A stretch of 64,000 nucleotides of DNA from the NCBI GenBank assembly GCA_903895255.1, contig CAITTG010000109.1:1-64000 (forward strand), given 5' to 3'. This stretch comes from an uncultured Verrucomicrobia subdivision 3 bacterium (GTDB taxonomy: Bacteria; Verrucomicrobiota; Verrucomicrobiia; Limisphaerales; UBA11358). Below are positions 44,467 to 52,628 of this stretch, one piece after another. The position numbers were made by a program, and so were the translations under genes. A model generated the notes under the pieces. The model saw only the letters and a list, made by a program, of their open reading frames with translations, ran no database searches and was not told the DNA's origin. Within the stretch, counting starts at the first letter, position 1, and the number at the start of each line of letters is the position of its first letter.

Positions 44467-45684
44467 ATGATTTTGCGCTGGTTCTGGTCCTCAGCCTATC
44501 GTCAGGGTAAAGCGGCGCGGCACCGCCAAGCCCAGTTGCTGGCCGCCCAGCGGGATGACATGGACCCGGAGGGGGTGACGGCCATGCTCACGGCCCTGGC
44601 GGCTTTGGATGGAGCGCTGGCGGATGGCCATTCCGGACGGATTCGCATCAAACTGGAGGAGTTGCAATTTGCCGCGCACCAGTGGATCAAACCCCACCCG
44701 CGCCGGATTTGCCGGGGCACGGTGGAAATAATCATGGTCGCCCTCGTGGTGGCCCTGGGGATTCGCACTTTCTTTATCCAGCCTTTCAAAATCCCCACTG
44801 GCTCCATGCAGCCCACCTTGTACGGGGTGAATTATTTGAATTTACTCAACCAACCGGATTCGAACGAGCCCACCGGCTGGCGGCGGGTGGTGGCCTGGTT
44901 TCAGGGGGTGCAATACGTGCATGTGGTGGCGCAAGCCGATGGCGTGGTGGAACGGGTGGGGGCCGTGGTGCGGTTCCGATCTCTGAATCTGGAACAGTCT
45001 TTCTGGATCGGCGGGGTGGAACATGTGGTCTGGTTTCCCCCGGACTTGGGGGACGCGATGCAGGGCATCGCCCCGCTGATCTGGCATCCGGGGCGGCGGT
45101 CCCAGATTTATTATAAAAAAGGCGAAGATGTCATCAACTTGCGGCGGCGGGCGGGTGATTTTCTGCTGGCGGACCGGCTGACCTATAACTTTCGCCGGCC
45201 GGAGCGGGGGGAGATTGTCGTTTTCAAAACCTCGGGCATTCCCGAGGAAGCCCGGGAACGGTACCAGATTCCCCCGGATGAGTTTTATATCAAGCGGCTG
45301 GTGGGTTTGCCGGACGAGCGGGTGCAAATTGGCGACGACCGGCATTTGGTCATCAATGGCCAGCGTCTGGATGCCAGCACACCACATTTTGCCCGCGTTT
45401 ATGGATTTGATCCGGCTGAGCCCCCCGGCCGGCAACCCTATTTGGGCCATTTAAATGGCACGGTGGCACAGCATTACCGTTTGAGCCCCACTTTTGCGCC
45501 GCTATTTCCGGATGCGGACACCATTTACACCAATCCCCCCGGTAACTGTCTGGTGATGGGGGACAACACCGTGGACAGCCTCGATTCACGCTATTGGGGT
45601 TCGATTTCCGAGGATGCCATCGTGGGTAAATGCTGGTTGGTATTCTGGCCGTTGAGCGCGCGTTTCGGTTTCGAACAAGAGTAA
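44467..45684 (+). CDS. lepB: Signal peptidase I
   Basis: Cleaves signal peptides of exported proteins at the membrane. 405 residues, longer than average. One membrane helix (about residues 88-108: VEIIMVALVVALGIRTFFI) follows a 75-residue cytoplasmic N-terminus. The catalytic Ser is S113 in IPTGSMQPT, and the catalytic Lys is K276 in YIKRLVGLPDE. An insertion of about 100 residues (about 120-220) lies between them, which is larger than in E. coli. The C-terminal GDNTVDSLDSRYWGSI box is intact. Monocistronic. Confidence 0.95.
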   Translation: MILRWFWSSAYRQGKAARHRQAQLLAAQRDDMDPEGVTAMLTALAALDGALADGHSGRIRIKLEELQFAAHQWIKPHPRRICRGTVEIIMVALVVALGIRTFFIQPFKIPTGSMQPTLYGVNYLNLLNQPDSNEPTGWRRVVAWFQGVQYVHVVAQADGVVERVGAVVRFRSLNLEQSFWIGGVEHVVWFPPDLGDAMQGIAPLIWHPGRRSQIYYKKGEDVINLRRRAGDFLLADRLTYNFRRPERGEIVVFKTSGIPEEARERYQIPPDEFYIKRLVGLPDERVQIGDDRHLVINGQRLDASTPHFARVYGFDPAEPPGRQPYLGHLNGTVAQHYRLSPTFAPLFPDADTIYTNPPGNCLVMGDNTVDSLDSRYWGSISEDAIVGKCWLVFWPLSARFGFEQE

Positions 45685-45721
45685 TCCGGCCATGAAGTCG
45701 CGGCCGCGCCTGCTTCTGATA

Positions 45722-45750
45722 GTGACAGGGCAGGGAGGGTTTTATATGCT
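45722..45750 (+). promoter_or_regulatory. Candidate mqnD promoter adjacent to start codon
   Basis: GTGACA (45722-45727), 17-bp spacer, TATGCT (45745-45750). The ATG at 45757 follows after 6 bp. Confidence 0.35.
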
Positions 45751-45756
45751 TTGCCC

Positions 45757-46608
45757 ATGCAGCAAACGACGTTGACGCTTGGACATTCGCCGGACCCCGA
45801 TGACGCCTTCATGTTTTATGGACTGGCGAAGGAATTGGTTCCCTCCGGAGGCTATCATTTTGAGCATATCCTGCAGGATATTCAGACGCTCAATGAACGA
45901 GCCACCCGGGGCGAACTGGATATTTCGGCCGTGAGCATTCACGCATACGCCTACGTGAGTGACAAATATGCCCTTCTGCCCAGCGGGGCCAGCATGGGCG
46001 ATGGCTACGGGCCAATGCTGGTGGCCAAACAGGCTTTCTCCAAGGCGGAAGTGGCCGGCAAAAAAATTGCCGTGCCCGGCACCATGACCAGCGCGTTTCT
46101 GGCATTGCAACTCTGGCTGGGGAAAAGCGCCAAAGAAATCAACTATGTGGTGGTGCCCTTCGACCAGATTTTTGCCGCGGTGCGTAATAACGTCGCGGAC
46201 GTGGGCTTGATTATTCACGAGGGCCAGTTGACCTATAAAAACGAGGGCCTCGTCGTGTGCGAGGATTTGGGCGTCTGGTGGGGCCGGGAAAACGACGGGC
46301 TGCCGCTGCCCTTGGGCGGGAATGTGATCCACAAACGGTTTGCCCCGGCCACGCGCAAGCAGATTTCCGACACCCTCACGGCCAGCATACAATACAGTCT
46401 GGATCACCGCCCCGAGGCCGTGCAACACGCCCTGCAATATGCCCGGGACATGGGTCGCGATCTGGCGGACAAGTTTGTGGGCATGTACGTGAATCACTGG
46501 ACGCTGGATTACGGCGAACGCGGTCGCGAATCCATCCGCCGCTTTCTCGGCCAGGGTTTTGAGCGCGGCCTGCTGCCGCACCGGCAGGAGTTGGAATTTG
46601 TCGTTTAA
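45757..46608 (+). CDS. mqnD: 1,4-dihydroxy-6-naphthoate synthase, futalosine pathway
   Basis: Converts cyclic dehypoxanthinyl futalosine to 1,4-dihydroxy-6-naphthoate in menaquinone synthesis. 283 residues; substrate-binding-protein fold. GHSPDPDDAFMFYGL at the start, DISAVSIHAYAYVSDKY and LGGNVIHKRF are characteristic of MqnD. The ATG at 45757 is preferred over TTG 45751. Other mqn genes are not in the window. Presence implies menaquinone-based respiration by the futalosine route. Confidence 0.9.
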   Translation: MQQTTLTLGHSPDPDDAFMFYGLAKELVPSGGYHFEHILQDIQTLNERATRGELDISAVSIHAYAYVSDKYALLPSGASMGDGYGPMLVAKQAFSKAEVAGKKIAVPGTMTSAFLALQLWLGKSAKEINYVVVPFDQIFAAVRNNVADVGLIIHEGQLTYKNEGLVVCEDLGVWWGRENDGLPLPLGGNVIHKRFAPATRKQISDTLTASIQYSLDHRPEAVQHALQYARDMGRDLADKFVGMYVNHWTLDYGERGRESIRRFLGQGFERGLLPHRQELEFVV

Positions 46609-46648
46609 GCCACTCGGCGAGGCGGCGGGAGTTCGTTGCGCCAAGTAC

Positions 46649-47404
46649 TCAGGCCCAGCGCATTAAAGCCCCAGCAGTGAGCCCGACCACCAGCGGGAAG
46701 ACATCGACCTGGCTGCAAACGGCGACGTCGGCCCGCAGTTCGGGAATGCCCATCAGCCGGGAGCCATTGTCGGTGGTGGCCAGCACGGCAGCGAGTGTGC
46801 CTTCCGCCTGCAAAAAAGTCCGCCAGGCAATGGCCGCCGAGTCCGTCAGATGGAATTCACCGGGTGCCGCGAGGAGCCGCTGGATTAATGCACCGGCGGC
46901 CAGGACATCCTCCAAGGCGGCAAACGGCCCGGTCCCGGCACAGACCAGGATGATTTGGGGGGCGGAATGCTGACAGATGAATTGCGCGGTTGCGGCAAGG
47001 TTCAGCAAGGACCCGGCCAGCACGGCACCGGCCGCGGAGCAGGCGTTGAGCGCCCGGGTGCCATTGGTGGTGGTGGACACGATCGTCCGTCCAGTGACGA
47101 TTTCCGGGCCAAATTCGCGGGGGGAATTGCCCAGATCAAAATCAACGCCGCCGGTCAGGGCCGCGCCGATGCGCACCCCGTCCCGTTCGCCGGCCAGCAA
47201 GGCGAGTGGTTCTTTTTGCCGCCACGCAAGCGCCTCGGCAATGTCGCTGACGGGGATGACCCGGGTGGCGCCGTTATGCAAGGCGGTCACAAAGGTGCTG
47301 GTGGCGCGGAGAATGTCGAATACCACGCACAGACTTTGGCGCAGTTCGCCCGCCCGCAGCGCGGGAAGTTCAGCCGGGGTCAGGACGACATGGATTCTTT
47401 TCAT
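46649..47404 (-). CDS. comB: 2-phosphosulfolactate phosphatase (ComB family)
   Basis: 251 residues from ATG 47404 (MKRIHVVLTPAELP); the frame to 47611 overlaps the GT2 gene. Family blocks CVVFDILRATSTFVTAL and STTTNGTRALNACS are intact, with a conserved Asp/Cys in the active region (CAGTGPFAALEDVLAAG). ComB removes phosphate from 2-phosphosulfolactate in coenzyme M synthesis, but bacterial members outside methanogens often have unknown substrates. Divergent from the glycosyltransferase. Confidence 0.85.
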   Translation of the reverse strand: MKRIHVVLTPAELPALRAGELRQSLCVVFDILRATSTFVTALHNGATRVIPVSDIAEALAWRQKEPLALLAGERDGVRIGAALTGGVDFDLGNSPREFGPEIVTGRTIVSTTTNGTRALNACSAAGAVLAGSLLNLAATAQFICQHSAPQIILVCAGTGPFAALEDVLAAGALIQRLLAAPGEFHLTDSAAIAWRTFLQAEGTLAAVLATTDNGSRLMGIPELRADVAVCSQVDVFPLVVGLTAGALMRWA

Positions 47405-47600
47405 CAGAACCCACTTTACCGGTTTTTTGTTCGCTTGTAAGGGGCAAAATGCTATGTTGACAACACGCTTGGTTTTGGCCGATAACCAAGGCCGACCAAA
47501 TGAATATTTTGAAATCCATGTGCGCGGGGGCGCGGACCGCGTCCGGACCTTTTCGTCCGGCTCCCGCCGGGCAACCTGCCGCCAATCACCCGCGTTCATG

Positions 47601-48377
47601 ATGCCCCCCAACGATCAGAGTCTTTATCTCTCGGTGGTGCTGCCCTGTGCCAATGAACGGGATAATCTCGAGCCCTTGCTGCTGGAATTGGAGGCGGAAT
47701 TGCGCAAGCTGGACCGTTCTTTTGAGGTGATTGTGGTGGATGACGCCAGCACGGATGGCGGGATGGACGTGTTACAAGCCCTCCAGCCCAGCCGGCCCTG
47801 GCTGCGGGTGTTCCAACACCGCATCAACAGCGGTCAGAGCGCCAGTTATTGCACCGGGTTCCGGGTGGCGCGCGGGGAGTTGGTGGTGACCATGGATTGC
47901 GACCGCCAGCATGACCCGGCCGATATTCCGCTGATGCTCCGGGAACTTTCGGGTCCGATCGCGGCGGTATGCGGCATCCGCACGGCCCGGCACGACAATT
48001 GGGTGCGCCGCTGCTCCTCCAAAATTGCCAACGGTTTCGCCTCCTGGATGACCGGGGACCAGGTGGTGGATGCCGGCTGCACGTTCCGGGTGATGCGCCA
48101 GACCGCCCTTACGGAGCTGCCGCCCTTTAACGGCCTGCATCGTTTCCTGCCCACCCTGTTGCGTTTTCAAGGGTATCAGATCGTGCGGCTGCCCATCCGC
48201 CACCGGAACCGGCTGGCGGGTGTGTCCAAGTACGGCATTGGCAACCGCCTCTGGCGTGGCATTTTGGATTGCCTGGCCATGCGCTGGTACCGCCGGCGCT
48301 GCTTTCAGGCGGACCGTTTGGCGCCCGGTACCCGTCCGCCCTCCCTCCCGGCCGGGTCCGGCACCCTTCAAGGATGA
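47601..48377 (+). CDS. Glycosyltransferase family 2 (dolichol-phosphate-sugar synthase-like)
   Basis: 258 residues from ATG 47601; the frame is open to 46977 and the start is uncertain because no ribosome-binding site is visible. The GT-A fold has SVVLPCANERDNLEPLL, the acidic EVIVVDDASTDGG and the metal-binding TMDCDRQHDPAD. Near residue 210 is KYGIGNRLWRGI. It has no C-terminal membrane helix, unlike ArnC. It probably transfers a sugar from a nucleotide to undecaprenyl phosphate. Overlaps the ArnT-like gene stop by 10 bp, convergent. Confidence 0.88.
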   Translation: MPPNDQSLYLSVVLPCANERDNLEPLLLELEAELRKLDRSFEVIVVDDASTDGGMDVLQALQPSRPWLRVFQHRINSGQSASYCTGFRVARGELVVTMDCDRQHDPADIPLMLRELSGPIAAVCGIRTARHDNWVRRCSSKIANGFASWMTGDQVVDAGCTFRVMRQTALTELPPFNGLHRFLPTLLRFQGYQIVRLPIRHRNRLAGVSKYGIGNRLWRGILDCLAMRWYRRRCFQADRLAPGTRPPSLPAGSGTLQG

Positions 48378-49822
48378 ATCAAGGCGGTCAGGTCGAGGCG
48401 TGAGCGCTTGGACCAATTGTAGCCTTGGGCTTGCACCATGATTAAATTGTCCGGCCACCGCGCGCGGTTGGTTTCGAAAAATGCGGTGGGCATGACCAGC
48501 ACCGCCGGATGTGGCTGCTGAATAAATTGAATGCCCGCCTCGGCCTCGAGATTCTCCATGTGATTGGTGATCACCTGCCGGAATTCCCACACCACCCCGG
48601 GTTCGGTGTATTGCACGTTGGCCAGGCGCATGCCGGGCTGGAGCTGCGGCCGGGCTTTTTCAAACAGCTCATGATTGATAAAAAGCGGGGGGAGGGTCAG
48701 CCCCAGAGTCAGCGCCGTTCCGGTGATCAAAGCGGCCATGAGGCTGGCGGTCCGGGCCACTTTCAAACGGGGCAGCACCCCGTCCCCCGCGAGCCGGGCC
48801 AGCCAGATGGCCAGGCAGGGCAACGCCGGCAGGGTATAGTGGGGCAGTTTGGTGCGGACCACGCTGAAAATAACGAATACCACTGCGGCCTGGATCAGGA
48901 GGTACCAGCCAATGGTATCCGATTGTCGATTTGGCCACCAGCGGTGCAGCCCCCGGGGCACGTGGAGCGCCCAGGGGAAAAAACTAAAAAAGAACGTCAC
49001 CAGGAACAGGGGCGACAGCAAAATCCAGCCGGCCAGCCCGCTGGCGCCGTGGCCGTCCATCACGCCGAAGGACCGGTAGAGCACATGCTCGCCCAAACCC
49101 ACCCGCATAAATTCCCCGTGCGTACGGAGCAGGGCAGGGATTCCCCAGAGGCCCACCAGGGCGAGATTCAGGAGCATGCCGCCAGCCACACCCCACGGCG
49201 GGAGGATGAACTGATGGGGGCGCCGCCACCGGCCCAAGAGCAGACCGGCGAGGGGCAGCCACGCGACGGGTCCCTTCGCCAGGAAGCCCAGGGCGAGGCT
49301 GACGTAGAAGAACAGCCACCATTTGCCGCGGTGGGCGGCCGCCGGCCGGGTCAGCTCCCAGCCGCTCCAGCAGGCGGCGGTGAAGAAAAAGACCATCGCG
49401 AGGTCGGCCACGGCCAGGCGGCCATGAATGGCCATTTGCACGCTGGTGAGGAGCATGACGGCCGCCGCCAGGGCGGTGCGGGCCGGGGCCAGCCGGCGGG
49501 TCCAGAAAAACACCAAGAGCGCCGTGGCGGTGGCAAAAACCGCGGAGGGCAGCCGCGCGGCCAGGGGGGTTTCGCCCAGCCAACGGAACGCCAGCACCTG
49601 CGCCCAGTATATTATTGGTGGTTTGTCATAACGCGGCGCGCCATTGAACGACGGCACGACATAATCATGGTCCTGGCGCATTTCCCGGGAGGCCTCGGCA
49701 AAGCGCGGTTCATCGCGGTCGATCAACGGTAACAGCCAGGCGCCGCTCAAATTCAAGGCCAGTCCCAGCAGAATGACCAGACCGAGCGGTCCGGCCAGGG
49801 TTTTGCCAGGCAGATTGAGCAT
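48368..49822 (-). CDS. ArnT-like lipid-linked glycosyltransferase
   Basis: A 484-residue integral membrane protein from ATG 49822 (MLNLPGKTLAGPLGL). About ten hydrophobic segments and the signature LPLIDRDEPRFAEASREM and APRYDKPPIIYW (residues about 30-75) place it in the PMT/ArnT (GT83) superfamily that uses polyprenyl-phosphate sugars in the periplasm. It may modify lipid A or another envelope glycan; substrate unknown. Pairs functionally with the GT2 gene at the convergent end. Confidence 0.88.
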   Translation of the reverse strand: MLNLPGKTLAGPLGLVILLGLALNLSGAWLLPLIDRDEPRFAEASREMRQDHDYVVPSFNGAPRYDKPPIIYWAQVLAFRWLGETPLAARLPSAVFATATALLVFFWTRRLAPARTALAAAVMLLTSVQMAIHGRLAVADLAMVFFFTAACWSGWELTRPAAAHRGKWWLFFYVSLALGFLAKGPVAWLPLAGLLLGRWRRPHQFILPPWGVAGGMLLNLALVGLWGIPALLRTHGEFMRVGLGEHVLYRSFGVMDGHGASGLAGWILLSPLFLVTFFFSFFPWALHVPRGLHRWWPNRQSDTIGWYLLIQAAVVFVIFSVVRTKLPHYTLPALPCLAIWLARLAGDGVLPRLKVARTASLMAALITGTALTLGLTLPPLFINHELFEKARPQLQPGMRLANVQYTEPGVVWEFRQVITNHMENLEAEAGIQFIQQPHPAVLVMPTAFFETNRARWPDNLIMVQAQGYNWSKRSRLDLTALIHP

Positions 49823-49878
49823 GGTGACATTATCGGCAGCGGCTGAATACCGTCCAGCACTTTTCTTGCAGGAAGGTT

Positions 49879-49907
49879 TTGACAAAATTAATTAATTGGT
49901 GTATTAA
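49879..49907 (+). promoter_or_regulatory. Promoter of the RHH-like gene, adjacent to start codon
   Basis: TTGACA (49879-49884), 17-bp spacer, TATTAA (49902-49907), ATG at 49916 after 8 bp. The spacer is ATTAATTAATT-like, with a partial palindrome to the following ATTAAT. No ribosome-binding site. Confidence 0.55.
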
Positions 49908-49915
49908 TCGCGCGT

Positions 49916-50212
49916 ATGCCGAATCAACGAGCCGACAACCAAACCCTGATTGCCTTCGCCCTGAATCGCAAGTTGCTGGTGGCCATTGACCATGCCTGCA
50001 CGCTTAGCGGGGAGGATCGCAGCACTTTTATCCGCCAGTCCCTCGTGAACGTCATTCGGTCGCGCCGGGGGGTGGTGGAGGACGAATGGGTGCACGCCCA
50101 AGTGCGCGCCCGGGGGGCGCATCGCTATGAACCCGCCACGCCCGCCCCCGCCAAATCCCCCCGGGGCAGGGCGAAAAAGAAAAGCCTCGCGCCGAGACGG
50201 GCCAAAAAGTGA
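49916..50212 (+). CDS. Ribbon-helix-helix-like small regulator
   Basis: 98 residues. The first 50 (NRKLLVAIDHACTLSGEDRSTFIRQSLVNVI) match a ribbon-helix-helix pattern with a strand followed by two helices; the last 35 are a Lys/Arg/Pro-rich disordered tail that could bind nucleic acid. It might autoregulate at the AT-rich palindrome in its own promoter. No toxin partner is adjacent. Divergent from the ArnT-like gene. Confidence 0.6.
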   Translation: MPNQRADNQTLIAFALNRKLLVAIDHACTLSGEDRSTFIRQSLVNVIRSRRGVVEDEWVHAQVRARGAHRYEPATPAPAKSPRGRAKKKSLAPRRAKK

Positions 50213-50501
50213 CACGTGCGCGCGGTTGATTTTAGGAGAAACGCCACCCGCACAATAATAGCGGAGCTGGCCAGTTTGGGTTCTCGGCAAGGCGGGCGGT
50301 TCAAGGAGTGGGTTTGACAGCCAGCACATGGACTGCGCAGCACGCGGCACCCTGAGTTTAGTTCCAGTCCAGCCAGGGTTGATGCCGGCCAAAATAAGGT
50401 GGATATTCAGTAAATTTCGTAGAGCCAGCCACCACCGTGTGCCCGTACGTTATCCCGGTCTGGATCATTATTGAGCCGGACATGAATGAAAGGACACGAC
50501 T
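50213..50501. other. Intergenic region before the second cyclic-nucleotide-type gene
   Basis: 289 bp; nothing gene-like seen. AGGAGAAACGCC near 50234 and GAAAGGACACGACT just before 50502 (ribosome-binding site of the next gene) are the only notable strings. Confidence 0.5.
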
Positions 50502-50963
50502 ATGAACATTGACTCGACAGTGCTGGCGGCGCAACCCTTTCTAAAAGGCTTGTCCAAGCCCCAACTTGAAATGCTGGCCAACAACGCCCTGGAGGTGGAA
50601 TTTCCCGCGGACAAATTGATCTTCTCCGAAGGGCTCGCCGCCAACCGCTTTTATGTGATCCTGAAAGGCGAAGTGGCGTTGGAATCCGCCGCCGGTAAAA
50701 AAGGCGTGCCGCCCAAGCTGATTCAAACCATCAAGACGGGGGATGTCATTGGCTGGTCGTGGTTGTTTCCGCCTTACAAGTGGAATTTTGACGCCCGAGC
50801 GGTGAAGCCCACCAAGGCCATCATTTTCTTTGCCGCGACCCTGCGCAAACAGTGCGAAACGGATCCGAAGCTTGGCTACGAGATCATGAAGCGGGTGTCG
50901 AAAGTCGTCATTGGCCGGTTGCAGGCGACCCGGTGGCAACTCCTCAGTAAAAAGAAAAAATAA
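50502..50963 (+). CDS. Stand-alone cyclic-nucleotide-type domain protein, paralogue 2
   Basis: 153 residues, close in length and order to the protein at 15828-16295 (AAQPFLKGLS versus AAQPFLRGMS at the N-terminus; GWSWLFPPYKWNFDARAV from residue 84). One CRP-like beta-roll, a C-terminal helix ending GRLQATRWQLLSKKKK, and no helix-turn-helix. The Trp in GWS replaces the usual Glu of the phosphate-binding cassette. GAAAGGA precedes the ATG. Stands alone upstream of a PAP2 gene. Confidence 0.8.
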   Translation: MNIDSTVLAAQPFLKGLSKPQLEMLANNALEVEFPADKLIFSEGLAANRFYVILKGEVALESAAGKKGVPPKLIQTIKTGDVIGWSWLFPPYKWNFDARAVKPTKAIIFFAATLRKQCETDPKLGYEIMKRVSKVVIGRLQATRWQLLSKKKK

Positions 50964-51082
50964 CCACCGGATCGGGCTGGCTGCGATACCAGGCTTTCGG
51001 GCCAGGTCAGACGCGATGGGGCATTTCCCCCAATCAAATAAGTATTTGGTTTGGGGGATTTTCTTTCTAAGCTTGTCCTCCG

Positions 51083-51745
51083 ATGTCAGCTTCAACCCCT
51101 GGGTTTGCCTCCGGTCGCCGATGGCTGTTTCTGGCGGCAATGATTTTGAGCCTCCCAGCCGCTTTCTGGCTCGACCCAGTGGTGACTGGCGCGTGCTACT
51201 TGCCGGTGCATGATGGTCGCTGGCAGGTGGCGCGTTGGATCAGCAAGTATGGTGACTGGCCGCCCATTTTATGCGCCGGGCTGGCCGTGGTGGCCGGGCT
51301 GGTGCTGGGGCGGGAGCATGCCGCCGGTCGCTTCGTATTACTGGTTTTAGTCGCGGGCTTGCTCACGGGGCTGGCCGCCAACGTCGTCCGCTGCACCGCC
51401 GGGCGCACCCGGCCTTCGGCCCCGGTTCCCCAGGGTTTTTATGGGCTGCGTTACGAGGGCAAGTGGATCATCGGCAAATACAACTTTTCCTCCTTCCCTT
51501 CCGGCCACACGGCCGTGTGGGCGGGGCTCGCCGGGGCCGCGTGGGCGCGCCGCCGTTCGCTGGCGGCGGCGTTGCTGTTGGGCGGAGCCGCGGTGGCTTG
51601 GTCGCGCATGGCCTTGGGCTGCCATCATTTTTCGGATGTGACGGCGTCCTTCATCTGGGGCCTGGCCGTGGGCCCCTGGCTGGTCAACCGGCTGGCCCAG
51701 CCAATTGACATACTGTGGTCCCGCCTGCGTTTGCCCGGCAAATAG
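51083..51745 (+). CDS. PAP2-family membrane phosphatase
   Basis: 220 residues with about six hydrophobic segments. The three phosphatase motifs are RTRPSAP (about residue 107), FPSGHTA (about 137) and SRMALGCHHFSD (about 173). Likely acts on lipid pyrophosphates such as undecaprenyl diphosphate (BacA-like role) or lipid A. No partner is in the same operon; the next gene is convergent, 1 bp from its stop. Confidence 0.9.
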   Translation: MSASTPGFASGRRWLFLAAMILSLPAAFWLDPVVTGACYLPVHDGRWQVARWISKYGDWPPILCAGLAVVAGLVLGREHAAGRFVLLVLVAGLLTGLAANVVRCTAGRTRPSAPVPQGFYGLRYEGKWIIGKYNFSSFPSGHTAVWAGLAGAAWARRRSLAAALLLGGAAVAWSRMALGCHHFSDVTASFIWGLAVGPWLVNRLAQPIDILWSRLRLPGK

Positions 51746-51746
51746 T

Positions 51747-52616
51747 TTAATCCCTGCTATTTGGACGTTTGCGGGTGCGCATGTAATGGAACAAGTATTG
51801 CTGCGCATAACCACCATGCTCGCCAAAGTGGGTGGCGGCGAAGTATTGCAAGCGTTTTTCCGGAGCGCGCCGGCGCGGGAAGTAGAGTTCCTGCAGCGCC
51901 TTTTTGATCCAGACATCGACGGGGAAAGCGGCGTTGAACCCATAGGCGAAGAGCAGCACGCAGTCGGCGATTTTGCCTCCGACGCCGCGCAGGCGCATCA
52001 ATTCCGCCCGCGCCGTGGCGTGGGGCAAGGCGCGGATTCGTTCGAGGTGAAATTCCCCGGACGCAATGCGCCGGGCGGCGGCCAGGACATTGGGGGCGCG
52101 GAAGCCCATTTTGCAGTCCCGCAACTCGGCCTCGCTCAGGCGGGCGATCCGTTCCGGGGTGGGAAACGCGCGCGCCGGGGCCAGGCCCGCCGGCGTGGTG
52201 ACCGCCTCCCCATGACGTTCGCAGAGCAATGAGATAATCTGCCGGATTTGCACAATTTGCTTGGTGGAGGAGAGCATGAAGGAAGCCAGGCATTCCCAGG
52301 GATCCTGCCGCAACAGGCGTAATCCGGGACAGGCCGCCACCGCTGCTTGCATGGGGGGATCCACGGGGAAGCTTTCCAGAATCGCTGCCAAATCCACCTG
52401 GCTTTGCAAATAATCCGTCAACCAGGTCCAGTCGGCAACGGGCACCATGGTTTGCGCGCGGATGCCCTCGGGCAACGGCTCCAGTCGCACCCATCGTTGG
52501 CCAATAACGCCGGACCAGGCGGCCCCCTGCCGGTGCCAGCGGAAGGCCTGGCCGGAATCCAAGGTCGCGGACAGATCATAATCGCGGACCGACAGGATGA
52601 GCTCGCTCGTGGCCAT
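51747..52616 (-). CDS. ogg: 8-oxoguanine DNA glycosylase, OGG1 type
   Basis: 289 residues. Removes 8-oxoguanine from DNA (bifunctional glycosylase/AP lyase). The OGG1-like N-terminal beta domain (TLDSGQAFRWHRQG) is followed by a helix-hairpin-helix domain; the catalytic Lys lies in RGVGGKIADCVLLFAYG and the Asp in FPVDVWIKKAL. Bacterial MutM is a different fold, so this is the Ogg1/AlkA-like enzyme found in a subset of bacteria. Followed by the PAP2-ArnT fusion gene 12 bp away on the same strand. Confidence 0.92.
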   Translation of the reverse strand: MATSELILSVRDYDLSATLDSGQAFRWHRQGAAWSGVIGQRWVRLEPLPEGIRAQTMVPVADWTWLTDYLQSQVDLAAILESFPVDPPMQAAVAACPGLRLLRQDPWECLASFMLSSTKQIVQIRQIISLLCERHGEAVTTPAGLAPARAFPTPERIARLSEAELRDCKMGFRAPNVLAAARRIASGEFHLERIRALPHATARAELMRLRGVGGKIADCVLLFAYGFNAAFPVDVWIKKALQELYFPRRRAPEKRLQYFAATHFGEHGGYAQQYLFHYMRTRKRPNSRD

Positions 52617-52628
52617 CGGTTCAACCGG

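Noticed and set aside
48368..48377. Overlap of the GT2 and ArnT-like genes as a possible fusion or frameshift
   Set aside because: The genes converge on opposite strands; a 10-bp tail overlap is ordinary.
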